From Hyphomicrobiales bacterium (GTDB lineage Bacteria; Pseudomonadota; Alphaproteobacteria; Rhizobiales; Rhizobiaceae), in assembly GCA_900468805.1 (NCBI GenBank), contig UEIF01000015.1, forward strand, positions 1 to 64,000: 64,000 bases of DNA, in the 5' to 3' direction. Positions within the stretch are counted from its first letter, which is position 1, and each line of letters starts with the position of its first letter. Made by a program: the position numbers and the translations under genes. The notes beneath the pieces were generated by a model. The model had not been told where the DNA came from. It saw only the letters and a list, made by a program, of their open reading frames with translations, and did not search any database. This document shows positions 46,560 to 54,668 of the stretch, in pieces.

Positions 46560-46745
46560 ATGCAGCACATCGATTCGATTTCAGCCGAGCCTGTCGTGGT
46601 GAAGAAGGTTTGGTGCATCTCCGACTTTTGCTTGAAGCACAGGCTGGACGAGAGGGAGCAAGCCAAGCTGACCGCGCTTTTTGGCGAGTTCGCGACGACA
46701 AGTGAGCTTGCGCACAATGTGACACGTAGGTCCAAATCTCGGTAG
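46560..46745 (+). CDS. Small hypothetical protein (61 residues)
   Basis: The frame MQHIDSISAEPVVVKKVWC... starts at an ATG with GGGAGG eight bases upstream, a strong ribosome binding site that decides this start over the longer frame from 46410. It has a helical core LDEREQAKLTALFGEFATTS and a basic tail. No motif assigns a function. It resembles the many small unannotated rhizobial proteins that follow a similar pattern. Real gene likely, role unknown. Confidence 0.55.
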   Translation: MQHIDSISAEPVVVKKVWCISDFCLKHRLDEREQAKLTALFGEFATTSELAHNVTRRSKSR

Positions 46746-46897
46746 ATAAGCTATTCGTCTCCATTGTGCGTTCGGCACTACGAACGCGCACTTCGCCGCT
46801 CGCAGAATGCGAATAACAAAATGCTGGATATTCCCTTGCCCACGCTGTGAGGTGGCCGCGCTTTGACGGGAATCGAAGGGCTGCGCCGTATCCGGCG

Positions 46898-47041
46898 TTA
46901 TTCGGAATCCCATTCGGCCGGCCACATCTGCGCACTATGCCAAATTCGCAGAGTGCTTATCCGGTCAGCTATGATGACATAAACCGCAATGTAAGGCGTT
47001 CCTGCGGCGCTCTCGAAATCGTGCTCCCGGGTCATCGTCAT
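46898..47041 (-). pseudogene. C-terminal remnant of a RelE/ParE-family toxin
   Basis: Minus-strand translation ending at TAA 46898 gives TPYIAVYVIIADRISTLRIW followed by HSAQMWP. This is the C-terminal strand pair of RelE/ParE ribonuclease/gyrase toxins (pattern PYxxxYxxxxDxxxxLRxxHxxQxWP). An intact toxin needs about 90-100 residues, and only about 45 codons remain, so it is truncated. It lies 30 bases downstream of an antitoxin remnant in the same direction, completing a decayed toxin-antitoxin module. Confidence 0.6.
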
Positions 47042-47071
47042 CGATATCAGGGCGCGTATCCTCAAGCGCCT

Positions 47072-47238
47072 TCAAAACCTTTTCCCGAAATCAGGCGTCG
47101 TATGCCGCGCCCTCGTTGCTGTTTGCATTAAAAGAATTCGCACAGCATCCGACACTATCAAACCGATGCTCTCGAGAGCCGCTGCGGCGTATTCTTTAAC
47201 ATCTCTATTCGTGTCTGGACGAATGCATTTGAAGCCAT
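47072..47238 (-). pseudogene. Frameshifted RelB/DinJ-family antitoxin
   Basis: An ATG at 47238 with AAGGAGATTG upstream opens MASNAFVQTRI, the standard RelB/DinJ start. After about 33 bases the matching frame shifts by one position. The rest reads DVKEYAAAALESIGLIVSDA then VRILLM, which is the ribbon-helix-helix body seen in DinJ as the LTISDLVR block. A deletion of one or four bases just after the TRI codons explains it. As written, translation from the ATG ends after 24 codons, so the antitoxin is inactive. Confidence 0.65.
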
Positions 47239-47420
47239 GGTCAATCTCCTTCGCAATTAACGCAGTGCATCTGCATGACAAAATCCACGGCTAGACGACT
47301 TTCATTAGGGGCTGACACTTTTTTACCTCGAAAACTCGGGAAGAACCGCGCTCGAGATGGAAAGGCGCGGACATAGTCCCGCCACAGAACTCGTCCTAAT
47401 AACGCTTGTTTAACAAGCGG

Positions 47421-48035
47421 ATGACGACCATGAGGCTATTTGCTATCCTGGCTGCGGCCCTCTTTCTGACCGCCGTCCAGTCTCATGCCCAGGTCTATGG
47501 GCCCTATGATGGTTACGACGAGTATGATGGCTACGGCTACGACAATCCGTATACCCCTTATCCACCAGAGCCCGAATACCAGCCGCTTCCCCGCTATCGC
47601 GACCCGCCGCCCAACCGAGCACCAATAACGAGATCAAGCGGAACTATAGTGATCGTGACGAGCGAGCACACCCTCTATTACTCGGCACCGTGGGGAGAGC
47701 AGTATGTCTACCCGATCGCCGTTGGTCGTGAAGGCAAACAATGGTTCGGTTCGACGCGAGTGGTCTCGAAGAAAGAACATCCGGAATGGCGCCCAACCGC
47801 GAGCATGCGTCAGAAGAACCCGAAGCTTCCAACCGTAATGAGGCCCGGTCCCAACAACCCGCTCGGAACGCGAGCGATCTATCTGGCCGACGGCTTGCTG
47901 CGCATTCACGGTACCAATGACCCGTCTTCGATCGGAACAAATGCATCAAGCGGATGCTTTCGCATGTATCGTCAGGACGTGGAAGAGCTTTACGATATGG
48001 TAAAGCCGGGAACGAGGGTCATTGTTCATCGCTGA
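47421..48035 (+). CDS. L,D-transpeptidase (YkuD family), exported
   Basis: This 204-residue protein has a signal peptide (MRLFAILAAALFLTAVQSHA), a Tyr/Pro-rich linker (repeated YDGYDEYDGYGYDNPY-like units, about residues 27-65) and a YkuD catalytic domain at about 75-204. The active site HGTNDPSSIGTNASSGCFRM contains the catalytic His and Cys in the canonical H-x(n)-S-x-G-C-x-R arrangement. Such enzymes form 3-3 cross-links in peptidoglycan or attach proteins to it in the periplasm, and rhizobia carry many copies. The start is the ATG at 47421 or 47430, and a TTG at 47406 is less likely. Confidence 0.9.
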   Translation: MTTMRLFAILAAALFLTAVQSHAQVYGPYDGYDEYDGYGYDNPYTPYPPEPEYQPLPRYRDPPPNRAPITRSSGTIVIVTSEHTLYYSAPWGEQYVYPIAVGREGKQWFGSTRVVSKKEHPEWRPTASMRQKNPKLPTVMRPGPNNPLGTRAIYLADGLLRIHGTNDPSSIGTNASSGCFRMYRQDVEELYDMVKPGTRVIVHR

Positions 48036-48104
48036 TAGAACTTCTGGCAGAACCGATCCACGATCACCAGATTCTGTAGGGAAGGTCAGCAGAATGGATC
48101 GTAC

Positions 48105-48335
48105 ATGCGAGATGCCAAACCTAAATCGTTGTCCAAAGCAAAGCTTGAAGCGCTGAAAGCTATCGCAAGTTATCGCCGACAGCGACGCGTTGGCAGAGGC
48201 TGGATCGTTGGCGATAAGCGCCTTTCGACGCCGCTGGTCGCGAGCCTGGAAGCCGACACCTTGGTGAGAGAGATTACAGTATCCGGCACTCCTGTTCTCG
48301 TGGTGACAGAGAGCGGAAGGCATCAGCTCACTTGA
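48105..48335 (+). CDS. Small basic hypothetical protein (76 residues)
   Basis: The frame starts MRDAKPKSLSKAKLEALKAI and ends LVVTESGRHQLT. The layout (basic helix, RRVGRGWIVGDKRLSTPLVA, then a hairpin EITVSGTPVLVVTESGR) resembles a small winged-helix domain, so nucleic-acid binding is possible. The ribosome binding site is weak (GGAT). It lies 70 bases after the L,D-transpeptidase gene and may be co-transcribed. Function unknown. Confidence 0.55.
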   Translation: MRDAKPKSLSKAKLEALKAIASYRRQRRVGRGWIVGDKRLSTPLVASLEADTLVREITVSGTPVLVVTESGRHQLT

Positions 48336-48635
48336 GCACCTTATGTCGCCGACGCACCCACCCCCCTGCATCTCCACTGGTAATCGGCAGGACCTGGATC
48401 GTTCCAAAGTCGTCGATCCGAGAGCTTGAACGTCAGCGGTGGCGTGAGGCTCAAGTCGACTACTGAAGCGAAGTGGCTCGCACGGCCGCGGGATAACTGC
48501 CTTGAATAAAATCGAACCACAATGGCGATGTTGTGAACCGTGGCGTGGTTAAACGACCGGCGTCTGGTAACCGAGGTGTTGCGACATTGATCGGCAGTTC
48601 ATACGTTCGGAGATCAAATCCAACAGGAGCACGCA
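48336..48635. other. 300-base interval without a gene
   Basis: Nothing coding is supported. It should contain the promoter of the SDR gene at 48636. The AAGGTATC palindrome found in the later detoxification promoters was not seen here. Confidence 0.4.
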
Positions 48636-49427
48636 ATGCAAATCGATCTCACAGGCAGGACCGCGCTGATTACCGGATCTACAGAAGGCATTGGCTACGC
48701 GATAGCCCGCCAGCTCGCAAGCGCAGGCGCGGACGTGGTGCTCAACGGCCGGTCCGATGAGAAGACAGCAAAGGCCGCCGACCGCCTGAAGGGTGAAGGT
48801 GTCAAGGGCAGCATCGACGCCGTCGCGGCCGATCTCGCGACCGCTGCAGGATGTGGCGCTCTCGTCGCGAGGATTCCGCATGTGGACATCCTGATCAACA
48901 ATGCGGGCATCTTCCAGCCGATCGACTTCTTCGAGGCTGACGACGAAGTTTGGGATCGCCACTGGCAGGTCAATGTGATGTCTGCCGTCAGGCTCTCCCG
49001 TGCCTATCTTCCGGGCATGCAAAAATCGAATTGGGGACGGGTTATCTTCATCGCCTCGGAGTCTGGCTTCAACATTCCTGTCGAGATGATCCACTATGGC
49101 GTCAGCAAGACGGCCGACATTGCAGTTGCCCGTGGCCTTGCCAAGCGGATGGCGGGCACGGGCGTCACGGTGAATTCCGTTCTGCCTGGCCCAACGCTGT
49201 CCGAGGGCGTGGAGGCTATGCTCGCCGAGGAACGTGCAAAGACCGGGAAGCCGATCGAGGAAATCGCCGCTGCGTTCGTCAAGCAGCATCGCGGCAGCTC
49301 GATCATTCAGCGAGCTGCGAGCGTCGAGGAGATCGCAAACCTCGTAACCTATCTGGCATCGCCTTTCGCGTCTGCCACCACTGGGGCTTCCGTTCGCGTC
49401 GACGGTGGCGTGATCGACACGCTCTGA
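48636..49427 (+). CDS. Short-chain dehydrogenase/reductase (canonical)
   Basis: This 263-residue NAD(P)-dependent oxidoreductase shows the classical SDR pattern: TGSTEGIG cofactor motif at about 14-21, NNAG near 89, the catalytic Ser in FIASESG near 143 and YGVSK near 155, ending VDGGVIDTL. AGGAG lies upstream of the ATG. The substrate is unknown, with a 3-oxoacyl or keto compound being typical. It stands alone on the plus strand and converges with the small drug-transporter-like gene at 49690. Confidence 0.92.
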   Translation: MQIDLTGRTALITGSTEGIGYAIARQLASAGADVVLNGRSDEKTAKAADRLKGEGVKGSIDAVAADLATAAGCGALVARIPHVDILINNAGIFQPIDFFEADDEVWDRHWQVNVMSAVRLSRAYLPGMQKSNWGRVIFIASESGFNIPVEMIHYGVSKTADIAVARGLAKRMAGTGVTVNSVLPGPTLSEGVEAMLAEERAKTGKPIEEIAAAFVKQHRGSSIIQRAASVEEIANLVTYLASPFASATTGASVRVDGGVIDTL

Positions 49428-49490
49428 CGACAGCCCCGGTAATCCGCCTCTGCGCACGAGTTTCGGGAACCGGGACAAGCAGTGGACGCG

Positions 49491-49526
49491 CGCAGGCCAC
49501 GCAGCCTGGCGGTTGCGTGGCCTGCG
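49491..49526. repeat. 13-bp perfect inverted repeat between convergent genes
   Basis: CGCAGGCCACGCA and its exact complement flank a ten-base loop, in the gap between the convergent SDR (49427) and membrane protein (49690) genes. No T-run adjoins it, but it is well placed to act as a bidirectional transcription barrier. The rest of 49428-49689 shows no gene. Confidence 0.5.
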
Positions 49527-49689
49527 AACTTGAAGCGCGCCGATCAGCCCGCGTTCCGGCGCGGAGAATTTCGGCCGCTTCGACGTCCCGCCGGGTGGGC
49601 TTGACCAGGCCGTCCGCTGGGACGGAGCCTGAGACATCTTGTATGCCGCCGCTTCCCATGTTGCGAAGAACTGTAGCTGTCGGGTTGCG

Positions 49690-50022
49690 CTATCTTTGCC
49701 CAATTGGGAATAACAACAGCACCATTGCGATCAAACCCAGTCCCGCGCCGACCATCTGTGAGGGAGCGAGCCGCTCGTCAAAAACAAAATATGCAATCAC
49801 GTTGATGAGCAGCAGCTGAGAAACGGCGGAAACCGATATCGCAAGCCCCATTCCACCCTCTCTCATCAGCCGCACCATGATGAGATTACCCACACAATAA
49901 AGCGCGAGTGACAGGACCAGCACGAGAATGCTGTTGGTCGCAATATAGGTACGTGAAGCGGTCGCTGCGCCCAGGAATGTTGCCATTGCACCGGCGAGCC
50001 AAAGCAGAAATTCTATTCTCAT
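49690..50022 (-). CDS. Four-helix DMT/SMR-like membrane protein
   Basis: This 110-residue protein has four membrane segments, the size of a small multidrug resistance (EmrE-like) or half EamA transporter. The last two helices (SAVSQLLLINVIAYFVFDER, then VGAGLGLIAMVLLLFPIG) match the family. The membrane glutamate essential in EmrE (helix 1) is replaced by a neutral residue in LAGAMATFLGAATAS, so classical proton-coupled drug export is doubtful. ArnE-like lipid-linked sugar or EamA functions are alternatives. The ATG at 50022 has GAAGG upstream. The frame further upstream to 50238 is not protein-like. Confidence 0.7.
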   Translation of the reverse strand: MRIEFLLWLAGAMATFLGAATASRTYIATNSILVLVLSLALYCVGNLIMVRLMREGGMGLAISVSAVSQLLLINVIAYFVFDERLAPSQMVGAGLGLIAMVLLLFPIGQR

Positions 50023-50301
50023 AAGTGACCTTCGTTCGTCTTTCCGCAAGCTGCATACAGCTGTCGGCCAAGGATCGCCAGCAAGTAGGTTGCCGGCGTT
50101 GGGATCGCAGGGGGCGGGTACCATGGTGGTGGGCGTCCGATGATAGAGAGCATCCGGATCATTTGTAGAGGAATGGCAGACCGAACAGCCGTCGCAGCCG
50201 TGTGTGAAGGCATCATCGATCGCGAAGCGGCACCGCACGACTGCGCCGCGCTTCCGATCATGGCCGGATAAACGGTGCCGATCGCAATCTTCCGTTCCGT
50301 C

Positions 50302-50499
50302 TTACCGGCCACCGACCTGGTGATCTCTCGAGAGATCGACCTCGCTGGGGATTCTGACTGTTCGCTCGTAGAAGGACATCCCTGCCCGTGTCAGCTCCAC
50401 CCGCCTGGTCGAGCGGATGAAGATCTGCAGCACGAGCTCATGCTCCAAAGCGAGCACCCACCGCCGACACAGCCGCAGCTCGACCACCTGTGCGGTCCG
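50302..50499 (-). pseudogene. LysR-type regulator remnant (end of DNA-binding domain)
   Basis: Minus-strand translation reads WVLALEHELVLQIFIRSTRR then VELTRAGMSFYERTVRI, which is the end of a LysR helix-turn-helix and the start of its linker helix (usual form LGxxLFxRSxRxxxLTxAG). The first 20-30 residues of the domain and the whole effector domain are missing. The surrounding 50023-50301 and 50500-50726 show no supported gene. It is a decay product that may be related to the LysR C-terminal fragment at 59689. Confidence 0.6.
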
Positions 50500-50726
50500 A
50501 ATGGCGCGTTCCTGACTGGCAACCCGCACACGGTTGCGGCAACGATTCTGCATGGCTTCAGGACGTTGGGCCGGTGTTCTCGCCTCACCTTCCAGATAAG
50601 CACCGCCACTTTGCAGACAGAGGCGATGCGCCGTTCGATCGAGGCGCTTGCGCCGGTCGCTCCTCTCGTTCGCGGAGTTCATCTTGACCAGAGCAGTCGA
50701 GGGTGCCGACATCGAGCGGCTAGCTC

Positions 50727-51188
50727 TTATCCGAAGATCAGTCTCTGATAATCGGCCAGCATCTTCGGATCCTCGACTGACCCGTGGTGGTGAAGCTGTC
50801 GCCAGGCCCGGTTCCTGCGCACGAACCACCGGGTCGTCCGAAAGGCGACGTCGAGCGTATCACGCTCCGTCCTGCACGTCCCACGTTCGCGGCCGACGAA
50901 GAGATGCCAGTCGTCGCCACCCTGACTCGTGAAGTCGTGGAAGGTCACGTGGACTTTTGCCTGCCCTTCGAAAAGCTTCGAGTAACCTTCGGCGATCTGG
51001 TCCCACCCGCGGCGGATGCCACCGATGGGGTTGTCCATGCTGGGCTCCGAACCTCCGAGCCAAGCGGCCTCCAGCCCCGCGAGATCGCCCGCGTTAAAGG
51101 CCCGGTAGAATTCGATCAACGCATCAAGGGGGGGTCCGTCACCCTGCTCGATCTCGTCACCGTCGATCTCCATGAGATGCCAATTCAT
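50727..51188 (-). CDS. SnoaL/NTF2-like protein
   Basis: This 153-residue protein has the NTF2-like cone fold pattern: LDALIEFYRAFNAGDLAGLE near residues 22-41, NPIGGIRRGWDQIAEGY near 53-69, HVTFHDFTSQGGDDWHLFVG near 80-99, then WFVRRNRAWRQLHHHGSVED. Members are small ligand-binding proteins or isomerases such as polyketide cyclases and ketosteroid isomerase relatives. AGAGGAG lies before the ATG. It follows the truncated nitronate monooxygenase gene in the same direction, 19 bases away. The substrate is unknown. Confidence 0.8.
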   Translation of the reverse strand: MNWHLMEIDGDEIEQGDGPPLDALIEFYRAFNAGDLAGLEAAWLGGSEPSMDNPIGGIRRGWDQIAEGYSKLFEGQAKVHVTFHDFTSQGGDDWHLFVGRERGTCRTERDTLDVAFRTTRWFVRRNRAWRQLHHHGSVEDPKMLADYQRLIFG

Positions 51189-51206
51189 CGAATACTCCTC
51201 TGGTAC

Positions 51207-51467
51207 TCAAAGTAGCGCAAGACGCGCGAAGAAGTTCAGGTTGACGGGCGTCTTCGTCGCGGCTCGGACCTCCCCCGAAGCCTTGCTGAGCCCTTTGACC
51301 TTCAACAGAGCACTTGGCAGCGAACCCCGCCCTCCAGCCTTGGCGGCGGCGGCGACCATATCGACGGTTGTTGCTCCGGCCATAGACGCCCGGATGATGG
51401 GAAGCTCGATTCCAAAAAGGTCGATGATGCGGCGATCCGGCCAGCGGGTCATGTGAACTCCATTCAT
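51207..51467 (-). pseudogene. Truncated nitronate monooxygenase (N-terminal part)
   Basis: The frame from 51467 (or ATG 51452, MTRWPDRRIIDLFGIELPII) matches the start of nitronate monooxygenase (2-nitropropane dioxygenase), an FMN enzyme of about 320-350 residues: ASMAGATTVDMVAAAAKAGG and LNFFAR follow. It stops after about 80 residues at TGA-equivalent 51207, where the SnoaL-like gene's leader begins, so the FMN-binding and catalytic parts are gone. It is divergent from the SDR at 51739 with a shared operator-like palindrome at 51547. Confidence 0.75.
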
Positions 51468-51546
51468 TCGTGGTGCAGCGACTATTAGCTCCGGCGATCC
51501 CCCCATTCTATTGGACTTTGGTGTGCTGACGAAGGGATCCGATCCG

Positions 51547-51565
51547 AAGGTATCAGGGACACCTT
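51547..51565. promoter_or_regulatory. AAGGT-N9-ACCTT palindrome, site A
   Basis: AAGGTATCAGGGACACCTT lies in the divergent region between the truncated nitronate monooxygenase and the SDR/RidA operon. It shares the 19-base frame AAGGT-N9-ACCTT and the AAGGTATC half-site with the sites at 58621 and 59840. It is probably the operator of a common regulator. The rest of 51468-51738 holds no gene. Confidence 0.6.
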
Positions 51566-51738
51566 GGTACAATATCCTGGCTCGATTTTCAGCGCGATGG
51601 TCTTGGCAGAGCGAAGGACGGCGCGACCGTCCGGCAAGCTCCCGGCTCATGGCCGGATCAACGAATCAATCGAAGACCAAGCGACTGCCCTCCACGTGGC
51701 GGGCGAAGGTTTTCCGCGTCGCCAGAACGGAGGCAGGC

Positions 51739-52464
51739 ATGAGCGTGCACAAGACTGTGGTGATTACTGGGGCTTCGCAGGGCATCGGAGCCGGCCTGGT
51801 CAAGACATTTCTGGACAAGGGCTGGAACGTCATCGGCACGTCCCGGAACATCAGCGAGACGACCCTGTTCGACCGCGCCGGCCGACTGGAATTGATCAGC
51901 GGCGACGTCGCGGATCCCGAAACTGCCGAGCGGGTCGCGAATGCGGCGGTCGAACAATTCGGCTCCATCGATGCACTCGTCAACAATGCCGGGGTGTTCT
52001 TCACAAAGCCGTTTCTCGAATACACCATCGAAGACTTCCGCCGCTTGTCGGCCACGAACGTCGAGGGGTTCATTCACTTCACGCAGCGCGCCATCAAGCA
52101 GATGCTGCGCCAGAGGTCCGGCGGAAGCGTCGTCACCCTCACGTCGTCGCTGACCGACCACCCAATCGCCGGCGTGACTGCGTCCCTGCCGATGATCACA
52201 AAGGGCGGCCTCAACGCCATCACCAAAAGCCTTGCGCTTGAATTCGCCAAGGACAATATCCGCGTGAACGCAATTTCGCCGGGCGTCGTCGACACGCCCT
52301 TGCACGCGAAAAACCCCAGGGACTTTCTCGAGTCCCTGTCGCCGATGGGCACAATCACCGCTGTCCAGGAGATCGTCGATGGCGTCGTCTATCTCACGGA
52401 ATCCGCCAACATCACCGGGGAGGTGCTGCACGTCGACAACGGCGCACATCTCGGCAAATGGTAG
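51739..52464 (+). CDS. Atypical SDR lacking the catalytic tyrosine
   Basis: This 241-residue SDR-fold protein keeps the cofactor motif TGASQGIG near residue 10, NNAG near 80 and the Lys of the active site, but the Tyr of YxxxK is replaced: the segment reads SLPMITKGGLN, with Pro four residues before the Lys. Related proteins with this same change are familiar in bacterial detoxification clusters, so the change looks inherited and is unlikely to be a recent mutation. The ATG at 51739 has GGAGG upstream, and the frame back to 51511 runs through the operator and is rejected. Its stop overlaps the RidA start by seven bases, so the two are coupled. Confidence 0.88.
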   Translation: MSVHKTVVITGASQGIGAGLVKTFLDKGWNVIGTSRNISETTLFDRAGRLELISGDVADPETAERVANAAVEQFGSIDALVNNAGVFFTKPFLEYTIEDFRRLSATNVEGFIHFTQRAIKQMLRQRSGGSVVTLTSSLTDHPIAGVTASLPMITKGGLNAITKSLALEFAKDNIRVNAISPGVVDTPLHAKNPRDFLESLSPMGTITAVQEIVDGVVYLTESANITGEVLHVDNGAHLGKW

Positions 52465-52928
52465 TCGCGAGCGCGGAAGCGCGCGTAAGGGAACTCGCTC
52501 TCGTCATCCCGGGTGCGCCCACCCCGTTCGGCGCCTATGTCGAGGCGGTGCGGGTCGGGTCGTTGCTCTTCCTGAGCGGGATGCTTCCAGTGGTCGGGCA
52601 CGTCCCTCTCTACACAGGGTTGGTCGGCAAGGACCTCTCGGTCGCACAGGGCTATGAGGCCGCCAGAACCGCCTGTCTGAGCGGTCTTGCCGCTGCGCGG
52701 TCTCATCTGGGCTCGCTGGACAGGATCCGGTCAATTGCCAAGCTCGGCGTCTACATCGCCTGCCCGTCCGATTTCCACGAGCATCCCAAGGTTGCCGACG
52801 GGGCGTCGGAGCTGCTGCTCGATATATTCGGCGCAGCCAGGCTCCCACCACGCATCGTGCTTGGCGTTTCCAGCATACCGCTTGGAATGCCCGTCGAGAT
52901 CGAACTCGTCTGCGAGATCCAATCCTAG
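52458..52928 (+). CDS. RidA-family (YjgF/UK114) protein
   Basis: This 156-residue member of the RidA superfamily consists of small trimeric proteins, some of which hydrolyse reactive enamine/imine intermediates. The family fold is visible in PGAPTPFGAYVEAVRVGSLL, GMLPVVG and the closing GMPVEIELVCEI. The Arg that serves catalysis in true RidA would sit near IYIAxxxDF; here the segment reads GVYIACPSDFHEHPK, so it may belong to a non-deaminase subgroup. Coupled to the atypical SDR by a seven-base overlap. The adjacent crotonase and hydrolase genes suggest a shared role in handling a reactive carbonyl compound. Confidence 0.82.
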   Translation: MVVASAEARVRELALVIPGAPTPFGAYVEAVRVGSLLFLSGMLPVVGHVPLYTGLVGKDLSVAQGYEAARTACLSGLAAARSHLGSLDRIRSIAKLGVYIACPSDFHEHPKVADGASELLLDIFGAARLPPRIVLGVSSIPLGMPVEIELVCEIQS

Positions 52929-52966
52929 CGAATAGTCTTCGCTCCCAACCCGAAATGGAGGCAGTC

Positions 52967-53959
52967 ATGAAAGTCAGACCACCCACCGCAACAAGCACCC
53001 TCGCTTTGTCATCGACGTTTCTCACCGCTGCGGCCCTGCTGCTGCTTCCGGCGCTCGCCCTTTCCGGTCAGACAAAGGTCGCCGAGAATGTCGATCATGC
53101 GTCGGACGTCAAGGCCGAGCCCGGCCAGGAGCAAGCGCAACAGATAAAGGTCGAGAAGCGGACACCCGCCTATTGGCGCGTCACCTTCGACAACCCGCCC
53201 TTCAACATCTTCGGACCGGAAACGATCCCACAGATGGAAAAAGTAGTCTCGCAAATCGAAACCGATCCCGATCTCAGGGTCGTCGTCTTTGACAGCGCGG
53301 TTCCAGGCTTCTTCCTAACCCACTACAATTTTACGCCTCCACTGGCCGAATCCACCGGCCTCCCCTCGGGACCTACCGGGCTTCATCCCCTCCCCGATAT
53401 GCTGGTGCGCATCAGCAAATCCCCCGTGGTGTCGATCGCGCTGATCCGCGGGCGGGCGACAGGGGTCGGCAGCGAACTTGCTCTTGCCAGCGACATGCGA
53501 TTCGCCAGCCGTCAGAAAGCGATCCTATCGCAATGGGAGGTCGGCGCAGGCCTCGTCCCAGGCGGCGGCCCGATGGCGCGGCTTCCGCGGCTGATGGGAC
53601 GCGGCCGCGCCCTCGAAGTGCTTCTCGGCTCCGACGACATCAACGGCGATCTTGCGGAGGAGTACGGCTACGTCAACCGGTCGTTCGACGACGACAAGCT
53701 CGATCCGTTCGTCGACGCCCTGGCAACCCGAATCTCCGGTTTCGACCGCCAGGCAATCGCCGACACGAAACGGCTGGTCGACTTCGCAAGCCTTCCGAGC
53801 AATCCTGAGATTGGGGCCGGCTGGGATGCTTTCATTACGTCTGTCCAGCGCCCGGTGGCCCAGAAGAAGATCGGAAGGCTGATGGAGATGGGCCTGCAGA
53901 AGGATCCTGACATCGAAACCCGTCTTGGGCATTACACGCAGTCCCTGGCCGAGAACTAG
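52967..53959 (+). CDS. Exported crotonase (enoyl-CoA hydratase/isomerase)-like protein
   Basis: The 330-residue product begins with a clear Sec signal peptide (LSSTFLTAAALLLLPALALS, residues about 11-32), followed by a charged linker and a crotonase-fold domain at about 60-260: YWRVTFDNPPFNIFGPETIP, DLRVVVFDSAVPGFF, and the oxyanion-hole stretch GRATGVGSELALASDMRFAS. The ATG at 52967 has GGAGG upstream, and an ATG four codons earlier is also possible. Crotonases act on CoA thioesters in the cytoplasm, so a periplasmic form cannot use that chemistry in the usual way. It is 38 bases downstream of the RidA gene in the same operon. Confidence 0.85.
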   Translation: MKVRPPTATSTLALSSTFLTAAALLLLPALALSGQTKVAENVDHASDVKAEPGQEQAQQIKVEKRTPAYWRVTFDNPPFNIFGPETIPQMEKVVSQIETDPDLRVVVFDSAVPGFFLTHYNFTPPLAESTGLPSGPTGLHPLPDMLVRISKSPVVSIALIRGRATGVGSELALASDMRFASRQKAILSQWEVGAGLVPGGGPMARLPRLMGRGRALEVLLGSDDINGDLAEEYGYVNRSFDDDKLDPFVDALATRISGFDRQAIADTKRLVDFASLPSNPEIGAGWDAFITSVQRPVAQKKIGRLMEMGLQKDPDIETRLGHYTQSLAEN

Positions 53960-54102
53960 GTCGGAGCGGTGCCCGCGCAGTGACACGGCAGGTCGCGCGG
54001 GCGCCAACGTTGAGCCGCCTGCGCAGAGGCCCCCGTATCATTCACTGTTCGGAATCCCGGTAAACTCGCCTTCAGCTACCAGATCAATCATGGAGACGTC
54101 AT

Positions 54103-54651
54103 ATGCACAGCATCGAAAACCAGATCGTCGACTCTTCCTTTTCGGCGATCATCAACGCACCTATCGAGATGGTCGACATTCCGGAATGGTGCTTCACCCT
54201 GTCGGAAAAGGAATACCAGGGCTGCTCGCCCGCACACATCGCCGCTGGCTTCACGACCGCGCCAGACGGTACCCGGATGTCGATCAACGTCGAGACGATC
54301 GGCGGAAGCCTGATGGTCCAGCACTACGTGGAGACTTTGGGCGAAAAAGATCATCTGATTTTAGACTCCGACTCCGATGTCTTCACGCCGAACGGCCGGG
54401 TGACCATCCATGTCACCTGGGAGCTGAGCGTGAAGAAGATCGACGCTGCCCGCTGCGAATTCACGAACCGCGTAAGATCGTACGCGACGGAGGAAATGAT
54501 GGCTTTCCTCGACCGCCAGGGCATCCCTTTCGAACTCTTTCGCACGCAGCGACAGCCGATGTCCATCGCCCACAACAAGGGCGAGACCCCGCTATTTGCT
54601 GCGAGCATCGAGCGCGCGGCACTGCATAACACATCCACAAAGGTTGCTTGA
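54103..54651 (+). CDS. Hypothetical protein, SRPBCC-like
   Basis: This 182-residue protein has a strand-rich layout (NQIVDSSFSAIINAPIEMVD, then INVETIGGSLMVQHYVE, GRVTIHVTWELSVKKI) and a C-terminal helix (ATEEMMAFLDRQGIPFELF), typical of the SRPBCC/Bet v 1 helix-grip fold that binds hydrophobic ligands. No catalytic motif is apparent. GGAG precedes the ATG. It lies between the exported crotonase and the cysteine hydrolase on the same strand, and its end is followed by the hydrolase start within 20 bases, so the two are likely one transcript. Confidence 0.65.
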   Translation: MHSIENQIVDSSFSAIINAPIEMVDIPEWCFTLSEKEYQGCSPAHIAAGFTTAPDGTRMSINVETIGGSLMVQHYVETLGEKDHLILDSDSDVFTPNGRVTIHVTWELSVKKIDAARCEFTNRVRSYATEEMMAFLDRQGIPFELFRTQRQPMSIAHNKGETPLFAASIERAALHNTSTKVA

Positions 54652-54668
54652 CCATCGAGGAGACTTCC

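Noticed and set aside
51207..51467. Intact small oxidoreductase gene
   Set aside because: The sequence is a clear nitronate monooxygenase N-terminus but stops after about 80 of more than 300 residues, so it is treated as a truncated gene.
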